A DNA stretch of 64,000 bases from Quercus robur. Lineage: Eukaryota > Streptophyta > Magnoliopsida > Fagales > Fagaceae. The stretch is taken from positions 70,349,761 to 70,413,760 of the forward strand of contig NC_065537.1 of the NCBI RefSeq assembly GCF_932294415.1, in the 5' to 3' direction. The position numbers were made by a program, and so were the translations under genes. The notes below the pieces were generated by a model, which did not search any database, was not told where the DNA came from, and saw only the letters and a list, made by a program, of their open reading frames with translations. Below, piece by piece: positions 23,541-32,621 of this stretch (position 1 is its first letter; each line of letters starts with the position of its first letter).

Positions 23541-23654
23541 AGATATGGACCGAACCGAAGATTAGATTTTCCTTAGAATGAGCTACACGCTAGAAAGAAG
23601 TAAAGAACGCAGCCCTTATCCGATTCGGGAACGCACAGTCCTACCGACCTGTGT

Positions 23655-23672
23655 TTCTGGAAGGCTCTAGAA
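23655..23672 (+). promoter_or_regulatory. Heat-shock-element-like motif
   Basis: TTCTGGAAGGCTCTAGAA reads as TTC-nn-GAA-nn-CTC-nn-GAA: four alternating pentamer units with one mismatch. It lies 14 bases upstream of the TATA box. The HSF-binding consensus is nGAAnnTTCn. Whether HSF binds here is inference. Confidence 0.55.
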
Positions 23673-23686
23673 CTAACGCCACCCAC

Positions 23687-23693
23687 TATATAA
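23687..23693 (+). promoter_or_regulatory. TATA box of the DEAD-box helicase gene
   Basis: TATATAA in CCCACTATATAATC, 77 bases upstream of the start codon. A CT-rich leader (TCTTTCTTTCTCTCTCTC) lies between. Confidence 0.65.
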
Positions 23694-23769
23694 TCTAATC
23701 TTAACCAAGACATCTCTTTCTTTCTCTCTCTCACACACGCAAACCCAAAGTATCTCTCTGACTTCCACC

Positions 23770-25842
23770 ATGAAACGTAGTTTAACTAAAGACGTTTCCG
23801 CCGTCAACGTCACAAGCTCCGCCTTGAAACCCGTTTTCATAACGAGAGCGGAGCGTGAAGCCTTAGCCCTAAAACGCCGTCAACAAGAAGCCGACGAAAT
23901 CAACAAAAGCCGTCAAAGCCTCCTCTCCTCCGCTTCCAACAACCACAACAGCCACGATCTCAACAAACCCTCCGATTCCGATCGCCACCGCGATCGCGAT
24001 CGCGACCGTGATCGTGACCGAGATCGACGCAATAGAGACCGTGACCGCGAAGAGGATGCCAAGTCTCGCGAGCGCGCGCGGTTGGAGAAATTGGCGGAGC
24101 GAGAGCGCGTGAAAGAGTTCGACTCCATTAAAGAGCAGTACTTAGGGTCGAAGAAGCCTAAGAAGCGAGTTATCAGACCCAGCGACAAGTTCAGATTCTC
24201 GTTCGATTGGGAGAACACGGAGGACACTTCTCGTGACCTGAACGCACTCTACCAAAACCCTCACGAGGCTCAGCCCTTGTTCGGAAGAGGCTTCCGCGCC
24301 GGCGTCGACCGCCGCGAGCAGAAGAAGCTCGCTGCCAAGAACGAGAAGGAGACGCGCGAGGAGATTCGCCGGAAGGATGGGGTGGAGGAGAGGCCGGAGG
24401 AGGCGGCGGCTCAGAAACTCAAAGAACAAGCTGCTGAAAAGTACGGCAATCTGGACATGAGAGTCGATCGGCACTGGAGTGATAAGAAGCTCGAGGAAAT
24501 GAGGGAGAGAGATTGGAGGATTTTCAGAGAGGATTTCAGTATCTCCTACAGGGGTTCGAAGATTCCTAGCCCTATGAGGGCTTGGGACGAGAGCAAATTG
24601 AGTCGAGAGCTGTTGAAGGCGGTCGAGAAAGCCGGGTACAAGAAGCCTTCGCCTATTCAAATGGCGGCCATTCCACTCGGCCTACAACAGCGCGACGTGA
24701 TTGGGATTGCCGAAACCGGTTCTGGCAAGACTGCTGCTTTCGTTCTCCCTATGCTCAGTTACATTACTAGGCTGCCTCCAATGAATGAAGAGAACGAGGC
24801 CGAAGGGCCTTATGCAGTTGTAATGGCACCCACTCGCGAGCTTGCTCAACAGATTGAGGAAGAAACTAATAAGTTTGCTGAGCATTTGGGGATCAGAGTG
24901 GTCTCCATTGTTGGTGGGCAGTCGATTGAGGAACAAGGGTTTAAAATTAGGCAAGGGTGTGAGGTTGTCATCGCTACACCGGGGCGTTTGATTGATTGTT
25001 TGGAGAGGCGTTACGCGGTTCTCAATCAGTGTAATTATGTTGTTCTTGATGAGGCTGATCGGATGATAGATATGGGATTTGAGCCACAGGTTATGGGTGT
25101 GTTGGATGCAATGCCTTCTAGCAATTTGAAACCCGAAAACGAAGATGAAGAGCTTGATGGGAAGAAGATTTATAGAACCACTTATATGTTTAGTGCCACC
25201 ATGCCGCCTGCAGTGGAGCGCCTTGCTAGAAAGTATCTGAGGAATCCTGTTGTGGTAACTATAGGCACTGCTGGAAAGACCACAGATTTGATATCCCAAC
25301 ATGTGATGATGGTTAAGGAATCGGAGAAGTTTTCTAGGTTACAAAGATTGCTTAACGAACTTGGTGATAAGACTGCAATTGTGTTTGTTAACACTAGGAA
25401 GAATGCAGATAATGTTGCCAAGAACTTGGATAAGGCAGGCTATCGTGTTACAACCTTACATGGTGGAAAGTCGCAGGAGCAGAGGGAAATTAGTCTTGAG
25501 GGGTTTAGGACAAAAAGATACAATGTCCTTGTTGCCACCGATGTTGCGGGGCGTGGGATTGACATACCCAATGTCGCCCAAGTCATAAATTTCGATATGC
25601 ATGGGAGTATTGACACATACACGCATCGTATTGGACGAACAGGGCGTGCAGGCAAGACGGGTGTGGCCACTACATTCTTGACTCTTTCAGACTCTGATGT
25701 CTTCTATGATCTCAAGCAGATGCTTATCCAGAGTAACAGTAGTGTTCCTAATGAACTTGCAAGACACGAGGCTTCCAAGTTCAAGCCAGGTTCAGTTCCT
25801 GATAGACCACCAAGACGCAATGACTATGTTTTTGCCCATTGA
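23770..25842 (+). CDS. RH21: DEAD-box ATP-dependent RNA helicase 21 (PRP28/DDX23 homologue)
   Basis: Intact, intronless 690-residue protein. PRP28-type helicases use ATP to help replace U1 by U6 snRNA at the 5' splice site when the tri-snRNP joins; they act in the nucleus. The N-terminus (1-250) is charged, with an Arg/Asp dipeptide tract at 72-93 and long basic-acidic helices, as in U5-associated PRP28 of plants and animals. Helicase core: W272 and Q motif KPSPIQ (292-297), Walker A AETGSGKT (314-321), PTRELA (354-359), GG (382-383), TPGR (403-406), DEAD (427-430), SAT (475-477), FVNTR (539-543), [11 protein letters not shown] (589-599), [10 protein letters not shown] (619-628). An acidic insert (450-466) before motif III is typical. 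The ATG at 23770 has a good context (CCACCATGA) and follows a TATA box and CT-rich leader. The length is close to that of Arabidopsis RH21 (somewhat over 700 residues, from memory). All motifs are unbroken, so it is likely functional. Confidence 0.95.
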   Translation: MKRSLTKDVSAVNVTSSALKPVFITRAEREALALKRRQQEADEINKSRQSLLSSASNNHNSHDLNKPSDSDRHRDRDRDRDRDRDRRNRDRDREEDAKSRERARLEKLAERERVKEFDSIKEQYLGSKKPKKRVIRPSDKFRFSFDWENTEDTSRDLNALYQNPHEAQPLFGRGFRAGVDRREQKKLAAKNEKETREEIRRKDGVEERPEEAAAQKLKEQAAEKYGNLDMRVDRHWSDKKLEEMRERDWRIFREDFSISYRGSKIPSPMRAWDESKLSRELLKAVEKAGYKKPSPIQMAAIPLGLQQRDVIGIAETGSGKTAAFVLPMLSYITRLPPMNEENEAEGPYAVVMAPTRELAQQIEEETNKFAEHLGIRVVSIVGGQSIEEQGFKIRQGCEVVIATPGRLIDCLERRYAVLNQCNYVVLDEADRMIDMGFEPQVMGVLDAMPSSNLKPENEDEELDGKKIYRTTYMFSATMPPAVERLARKYLRNPVVVTIGTAGKTTDLISQHVMMVKESEKFSRLQRLLNELGDKTAIVFVNTRKNADNVAKNLDKAGYRVTTLHGGKSQEQREISLEGFRTKRYNVLVATDVAGRGIDIPNVAQVINFDMHGSIDTYTHRIGRTGRAGKTGVATTFLTLSDSDVFYDLKQMLIQSNSSVPNELARHEASKFKPGSVPDRPPRRNDYVFAH

Positions 25843-26206
25843 GAAAGTTTGAAGCTTGTGAAGACACTTTTAGGCGAAGTCTCCGTGTCAATTGTGCCAT
25901 ATGACAGTTTTTAGTAGCTTATACTTGGTGATTCAGGTAAGGAACTGCAATAGATAATAGGATTTTTGGGACCTGATTGTTGAGACCTGCCTTCCTTGAA
26001 GGGGGAATTGATGTCATTACATTTTTCTGCTGTAGTATATTTGCTGTTCTGCTGATTATTTATTGTAGGAATATTTTCACGATGATATCAATTGAGAATG
26101 CTGTATTTTATCTCTGATTTTATTTCAACTGTAGTGTAGGTTTGTTTATTCAATTTACTTTAGTCCAATACGGTCCATTTTGCTCCAATTTGGTACATGG
26201 CGGGAG
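25843..26206. other. 3' flank of the helicase gene
   Basis: No coding signal. It probably holds the 3'UTR and polyadenylation region. AT-rich stretches are present, but I cannot single out a polyadenylation signal with confidence. Confidence 0.5.
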
Positions 26207-26458
26207 ACTTGCCCCTAATTTTTGTGATAAAAGTTAAAAATCTTGGCGCTAATTAGTTTGATTATAACAAAGTAGAACAGCGCCAAAAAAAAAAACATAG
26301 AAAGTCGAACCAAAGCTAGAAATTGAAAATGAAAATTTCAGAAAACCTTGAAATTAGGGTTAGTAATGTCAGACTATCTCCCAGAGAAAGTGGTGCTGGA
26401 AATTCTGCAAAGACTAGGTTTTTATTATAAACTAAACCATGATTTTTATATAAGCTGA
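26207..26458 (+). pseudogene. 5' end of an F-box gene (leader plus F-box start)
   Basis: After a leader shared with 15551-15750, an ATG at 26366 opens MSDYLPEKVVLEILQRL, the classic beginning of plant F-box/associated-domain proteins. Instead of the next F-box residues (normally VKSL...), the frame runs into unrelated sequence and stops at about 26458 after 30 codons. The leader (26207-26365) is conserved between the two copies, so they derive from one duplicated gene 5' region. The rest of the gene is not in the window. Confidence 0.7.
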
Positions 26459-26806
26459 TGTGAATGCTCCTATAGTATAATTTATTGAACAAGAAAAAAA
26501 AAAACAAATTTCTAAAGAAATGAATTAGAACCTTGATTTTCCACTTTCTCAAGGCAAAAATCTAGAATAGCAAAAATCTAGAATAGAATAGGTGATAATC
26601 ATTCCATCTATAGTCCTTACATTTATCTCATCCAAAAGAGATATAATAATTTTCACAACTTATTTAATAATGTTATAGGCATAATAATTTTCACCATATT
26701 TTTTGTAGCAATTGAGTTTGTGAATTTTTATTGGTTCTCATATGGGCCAGTTACTGATTTCACATTATCACATACCATTAACAACTTGCCAATTTACAAT
26801 TGAAGT

Positions 26807-27875
26807 GAACTAGTGTGAAAAAATGTATTTTCTTGACTCTTGCAGCTTATTTCCATGCTGCCAGAAAGTGCCAAAACCGATCTGAAGAGTCTATATTTAC
26901 TTCTTCCACAACTTCTTGCTCGTGTCTACTTGTGCAGTTGTGCTCCCCTCTAGTTTTTGCATTCCTTTCTCCTTCATCAAAATAGAATACACACTTTTGA
27001 CAATGTAGCACCCAAATCTATTTAGCTTCGGGTAACCTACAACTCATTGGAATTTCCTTTATTGCTTTTCATCTCTATGGCATGAAGATGTAGTCTATCA
27101 ATCTTCAGTTCCACTCTCTGCTATGTTCATCTATGATCAATTAGTGAGCTCACTACAGCTTCGGGGTGGAGCTTTACTGGTGAGACTAGCATATAAGGTA
27201 TTGGGGTGGAGAGCTATTTGTCACTCCAAATCTTGACATCACCCATTCTCCATCTCATACATATACTGATTATCATTCGTGCCCCTAAAGATACTTCTCT
27301 AAGCATATGAACCAGCTCCATTCAAATTTGCCTCCATGAAATTGCTTATTAGAAAATATCTGGCTTTGTTTAGTTTACTCTAAAGAAGTGAACTGCTATC
27401 ACTCATTAACTGCCACCGTACTTTGCTAGTAAAGCTAAATTAAACTCGATTATAATTTAAAAAAAAAAAAAAACATAAAAAAGAAGCTAAATTAAACTCA
27501 CAAAGTGCTTTAAATCCCATTCCTGCTTGTTACTTGGGTACCCACATTTTGTCCCATCTCAACTAGTTTTTTTTTTTCCCTTTCTCTGTCCATATGAATC
27601 TACTAGAATTTTCACATCTTAGAAACCAAGTCTCGCATGATTCCTCTAAGAGCCTAAACTGAAACAACTCATAGCATATATAAAAATGACATAGGCCACT
27701 ACCTTGATTAGTGTTTCTTTCCCGGCTTGAAATAGCAACTTCTCTTTTCGACTTTTGAAGCTTCTTCCATATCCTTTCTTTTACTTCAACAAATGCTTTT
27801 TTATTTTTTTATTTTTATCTTCAAATTCAATGAGGGTAGTAAGAGGTATTTTTCATATTGATTCAGTGCTAAACT
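26807..27875 (-). mobile_element. LINE remnant, copy 3
   Basis: Collinear with copy 1 (1800-2870) and copy 2. It shares GAACTAGTGTGAAA, TCTGAAGAG, GGTGAGACTAGCATATAAGG, the segment before zf-RVT, and the KLLFQA-type RT end. It has an internal A-rich insertion near 27457-27490 that partly duplicates AAGCTAAATTAAACTC. Frames are fully broken. Confidence 0.8.
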
Positions 27876-29090
27876 CAAATGTGAGTAATTTTTGGAATTC
27901 ATCTGCCACTGACCACTCCATGTAAGCTTTTTTTAGTTTGCACCCAATGCAAATGCATGTAGGAGAGAGAGAGAGAGAGAGGGCCTTATTTCAAACCCCT
28001 CATGGGATAAATATATCCCTTTGGTTCTCCATTTAACAAAATAAAATAACAATAGAGACATTTCTTTACAATTGATATCCATTATTCATGAAAACCCAAT
28101 CATCTTATCAATATTTTCAAGAAACACTCATTTTACCCTACCATAAGTCTTATTCAAATCGAGTTTTAAGGCCAGATGACCCCATCTATCCATTCTCTAT
28201 TAATAATATAGGTCTTTGACTACTAAATAAGAATGCATAGGCATGTTACTTGAGATGGAAGCTAGTTCACTTTATAAATGCTATATGACCCCAAATTTCC
28301 TTTAACACTTGCAATCGCATCAATTATCTGGGTAATGTCACTAGATATTCCGCAAAAACATAAATTGTCAGTAGACACCTCTATAGTCACTGCTTGTTAC
28401 AAACAATGGTGAAAATACTACTGGCACACACTATACCTGTCTCCTATGTGGCATCTGCATAGTGAGAGAGAAGGGATGATCTTATATATTCAGCCCAACT
28501 GCCCAAGGACACGTCATGATTTTATATATTCAGATCACGCGTGAGATCAAGAACGCGTGTAATGATTTTATATATTCAGTTGTAAGACATGGTTACTAAA
28601 AAATAGTTGTTACAGGCAGATGTTTTAGTTTGGGAAGATGAAATCAATAATTTTCCCATGGTAAATTCATCCAAAGTGGCTGCCATTTTTTTTAGTCAAT
28701 AAAATGAGTTTGTAATGTCAAGAAGATTAACTGTATCAAGAAGATAATTCAAATTGGACATATATTGTTCTAATTATATGCTATGAGGTAAATTGTAATT
28801 TTTCCTAAATCATTATGAACCATAACTCTTTAGACAGTATGTTTGGTCGATGAAAGTAGCCTTATTATCTTTTTATCAATTTTATACACACATATATATA
28901 TATACATATATATTTATATAATCAAATAAAACCATCTAAAAGAATATCCTTTCATAATACATAATTTACTAAATTCATAGAAGACTAATATTTTTTTCAT
29001 CTACTTCAAAACATACAAAACAATACCTTTCATGTCAATCACAAATTTTAGTGTGTCAAATCAAGACCATAATTTCCCAACTTTAAGAAA
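27876..29090. other. Intergenic AT-rich sequence
   Basis: No gene seen. A (GA)n microsatellite lies at 27963-27982. ATTTTATATATTCAG recurs three times between 28484 and 28580, interleaved with CACGCGTG and ACGCGTG. An (AT/AC) run lies at 28888-28920. Confidence 0.55.
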
Positions 29091-29110
29091 AAAAAATCTC
29101 ATTCCCACCG

Positions 29111-29536
29111 CAAGGTCACAATTCCTGACCTGCAGAAGAGGATCTTTGTTGCACTTGTGTTAAAGTTTGATCTCCAGCACCACTAAACATGTCCCCAGCC
29201 TAATAAATAAGATAAATGACTCCAATTAACATTATAACACAACTCTAAATACTGCATAAAGTAACGCATTTACTTAAAAAAAAAAAAAAAACGCAATATA
29301 TTTATAATAAAAGCACAACAAAATAATAACCTGCCCCCTGAATTGTTGAATCAAAAATAGCACTTTTGATTTTATAGTGTCCATTCTCTCCAATTGTGAT
29401 TTTAAAAAGGTCATTTTCTCCATCTGCTGTTGTAGTATTGTCTGTACTTCAGCCTATAATATTAGATAAAGAACTCCAATTAACAATATAACACAACTCT
29501 ATATACTGCATAAAGTAATACATTTACATTTAAAAA

Positions 29537-29567
<31 letters not shown>

Positions 29568-29933
29568 TTTATAACAAAAGCACACCAAAGTACTAACCTG
29601 GCCCCTTAATTCTTGAATTATAAAGACCACTTTTCATTTTAGAGTATCCATTTTCTCCATTTTTGATATTAAAGTGGCTATTTTCTCCATTTGCTGTTGT
29701 AGTATTGTCACTTGTTTACACAGCAATGCCTCTTGTTGCTGACATACTCCCTCATCGCGTGTCGTTGCCCCTTGTAGAATCATTAGCATTGTCTCTTGTT
29801 GACGTATTATTCCTTCGTGATGCTGTACTATTTCCTGTTGAAACTGGCATTCACTCTCTTCTCCTTGTATTGCCTCTTGTAGCAGGTGTCTTGCCTTTTG
29901 TAGCACTCTCTCTTCTTCATCTGAAGTCAACCT
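29111..29933 (-). pseudogene. C-terminal exons of a coiled-coil gene, one exon tandemly duplicated
   Basis: Three exons with GT/AG borders read in frame on the minus strand. Exon a (about 29932-29601) starts after an ATTTCCAG acceptor with LTSDEEERVLQKARHLLQ and a Gln/Glu-rich coiled coil. Exon b (about 29452-29333) repeats the end of exon a (QQQMEKM, then MDTIKSKV, then QQFRGQ). Exon c (about 29204-29111) ends AGDMFSGAGDQTL...GQEL and stop. Exons a and b are related over about 120 bases, including the donor context, so an exon duplicated with its intron edge. The 5' part is missing in the window. The coiled coil resembles C-termini of plant En/Spm-type (Ptta) transposase-like proteins, a weak family guess. 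No stop interrupts the three exons. Confidence 0.55.
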
Positions 29934-30099
29934 GGAAATTTGGTAGCAATAGATACACTAAAAGGCTTGGATGGTTGAAATACAAAAAATTATTTGAACT
30001 AAGTAAAACCAACAAATATCATATTAGAAACTAGAAAGCAACCCATTATAGAAAATCCACACAATCAACCATTTAAACAGGAGAAAAAGGAAGCTATGA

Positions 30100-30859
30100 A
30101 GATGTCTACATTTTCAAATTTCTTGCATATTAAGCTTCAAAATTACAAACATAGTAAGGGATGAGGTGGATGACTTTACCTACTCCAAATGTTTTGGGCA
30201 TGAAGAAGAATCAAATTTAAGCGTGAATGACCTCTATCTAAAAAAAGTGAATTCAAAGAGAGAATCCTCTAAATCTTTCGGGTATGAAGAGTCATCAAAT
30301 AGAAGCTTTACTAAAGAAAAAGAGATACAAAACCCTGCTAGAAAATAACTAGAACCCAAAGATTGTAACATGAAAAGTTTGGCTACCAAAGATTGTGGCC
30401 AGAGACTTAAAGTGTTAGAGAACAGTGAAACAAAAAAGAAGAAGGTTATTACTGAAGAAGTTTGAGTGGATTTTGTGGAAATGAAGCTCTATAATGACTA
30501 CAAGTTTGAGAAATCTTTAATGCTATTTATGTCACTTAAATTCCAAAAGTGAACAATAGGTGTCTTGTGTTAGACCCAAATGCTTTCAATAAAGGTTGGA
30601 AAATCCCTTATTTGGTATTTATTTCCAATAAATGTCTTTGAAAGCAAACTCGATGGCAGTGTTTTTAGAGTAATTTATAGACTGTACACTGAAATGATAT
30701 GTGATTATTTTAACTAGGGCTATGCCATATATCTGTTGGACTCAATTTTGGTGAAGGAGGAGGTGGGTTTGGTTTTCTATTTGGACAATTTGGTTGTCAA
30801 CCATGGTAAATAGAACCACAATTTTCTTTTCTAATAGTTCAAGAGGACTGAGAAAATGA
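30100..30859. other. Unassigned sequence with a short open frame
   Basis: The frame at 30166-30348 on the plus strand has a duplicated phrase (SKCFGHEEESN and SKSFGYEESSN) but no family I recognise. It lies upstream of the LINE RT remnant and may be part of an older element. Confidence 0.35.
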
Positions 30860-31365
30860 GACCCTTTCTCCATGCTTCTTCTAATTTTGGTTTTGGAAGT
30901 ACATAATAGGATGTTACACAATGCTGTGAAGGGTGGGTACTTAGCTGCATTTCAAGTTGAGGAAGGAAGTGAAGGGGTTATGGACAGCTCTCCCCTTTTG
31001 TTTGCTCATGATACAATGCTATTTTGATGTAAATTCTGATCAACTTGGCTCTATCTGATGTTTTCCTTCTCAGTTTTGAAGCAGTCTCAGAATTAAGGGC
31101 TAACCTAAGTAAAACAGAGCTTGTACCAACAGGTGTAATGAAGCTAGGCTTGGTTTTGGGTTTTAGGGTGGTAACTCTACCTATGGTATATTTGGGATTA
31201 CTCCAGGTTTGCCCTTTACGACACAACCAGTTTGGAAAGAAATCATTGAAAAGGTAGAAAATAAACTAGCAAGTTGGAAGAAGCAATATTTATCAAAAGG
31301 AGGAATGATCACTCTTATCAAAAGTACATTTATCTAGACTACCAATGTGGATAAATAATCTTTTC
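30860..31365 (+). mobile_element. LINE reverse-transcriptase remnant
   Basis: Across frames the plus strand reads NRMLHNAVKGGYLAAFQV, LLFAHDTMLF (FADD motif with the first D changed to H), FEAVSELRANLSKTELVP, VTLPMVYLGL and SKGGMITLIKSTF, the typical order of the L1 RT palm to thumb. Stops and frameshifts are frequent. Confidence 0.8.
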
Positions 31366-32621
31366 CAAATCAACACGCAACCAAACCAAATAAATGCAGT
31401 GCTGAAGCTAATTCTACATCATCTATTCAGCTAAACAAAACAGTACTTATTTTTGGGCAAACCCATATTTATTACATTTTTACAACAAACCTTGAGGTTG
31501 TCACTAGGATCACCCCAATTCAACTCCCACACTCAATACAATGTGATACATTTAATCAATCAAAACCCCTAACAAAATGTCATGACTCTAGCTACAGTTA
31601 CATGGTTCTAAAAACTTTTAAATGTTTGGCTCATCTCTTTTATATATATATAGTTCCATCTTATACTTTGTTGAATGTACAACAGTGCAAAATAACATGT
31701 CACGTACAAAACACAAGTCAGAAGGCAATGGCTGATCAAATCAGAAAAATCTAAGCAAGTCTAATGAAACGGTAAGTGTAAAGCACATTTTGATATTGAA
31801 TATGGATTAGTTGTGACAAGTTCAGCATATAGAAAAAGAAAGTAACACCAGTCTTTCTTCTATGTTCACTGTTTCCAGCTTGCAAATGTTTAAGCTCATC
31901 ATCAATGACAACCACAAAATTGCATTTAATAGTTCTGACCACTCTTTATAGCAAGTCAATAACAAATTAACATACAAAAGCAGTACAGTATCTAGTATAT
32001 GCCAATTCCAGTCTTTCATTTATATTTACCAATTCCAGCTTGCAAAACCAAAAAATTGTATTTCAGGATTCTGACCACTGTTTTTGATAACAAATTAATG
32101 TCGAAAGCAGTATATTGAGGTTTGGAACTTCATGCTTACTTATAACCACACAACAGTATCTAGTATATACCAAGAAATTAAATAAAACTGAGAGAAGTAA
32201 ATGCTGAAATTTTGAGTTTATCCTTATCCCCTTGTACAAGGGCATTGTGGGCTTTGTGATTTTGCTCTATTTTATTGCATTGAGCGCTTACTGACCCTTT
32301 CAATTTTTTCTTTCTATGGGCCTTTGAAATATGACCCAATTTTCTATTTCTTTGCTCATGCCTTGATCCATCTCTTGGGGTTTTCTTGGGCTTTTCTCTT
32401 CATGAACTTTTGGATATGAATTTGCAAAAATGAGTATTAACACCAAGCAGGACTTGGAGTCCATCTTATTAATGAATAAAAAATGTTAAGGAGCATCCTT
32501 TTATTTAAAACTTTCCTGGACATAAACCAAACAGTGGAAACGGAGTCTTTTTAATTTTTTTTTTCTTTATTATATCTTGCCCTTTCCTCTCTCTTTCAAA
32601 CATACTTTTAGTGCTGTATCC
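31366..32621. other. Upstream region of the NB-LRR gene
   Basis: No gene seen. It contains the 160-bp tandem duplication at 31848-32171. The last 60 bases before the start codon are T-rich, then CT-rich (leader-like). There is no open frame that could supply the missing coiled-coil domain. Confidence 0.5.
31848..32171. repeat. ~160-bp imperfect tandem duplication upstream of the NB-LRR gene
   Basis: Units start at 31848 and 32008 (CCAGTCTTTC). They share CCAGCTTGCAAA, TTCTGACCACT, AACAAATTAA, AGCAGTA and end with GTATCTAGTATATRCCA. Confidence 0.8.

Noticed and set aside
23913..24227. Arg/Ser-rich minus-strand frame
   Set aside because: It is the reverse reading of the Arg/Asp repeat codons of the helicase N-terminus.
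24142..24660. 172-codon minus-strand frame inside the helicase gene
   Set aside because: A shadow of the GC-rich coding strand; the helicase frame explains the sequence completely.
24682..25302. 206-codon minus-strand frame inside the helicase gene
   Set aside because: No family resemblance. It lies over conserved helicase motifs and is expected by codon bias.
32577..32621. Fifteen-residue upstream extension of the NB-LRR frame
   Set aside because: It begins with TTG, not ATG. The first ATG in frame is 32622 with a good context.
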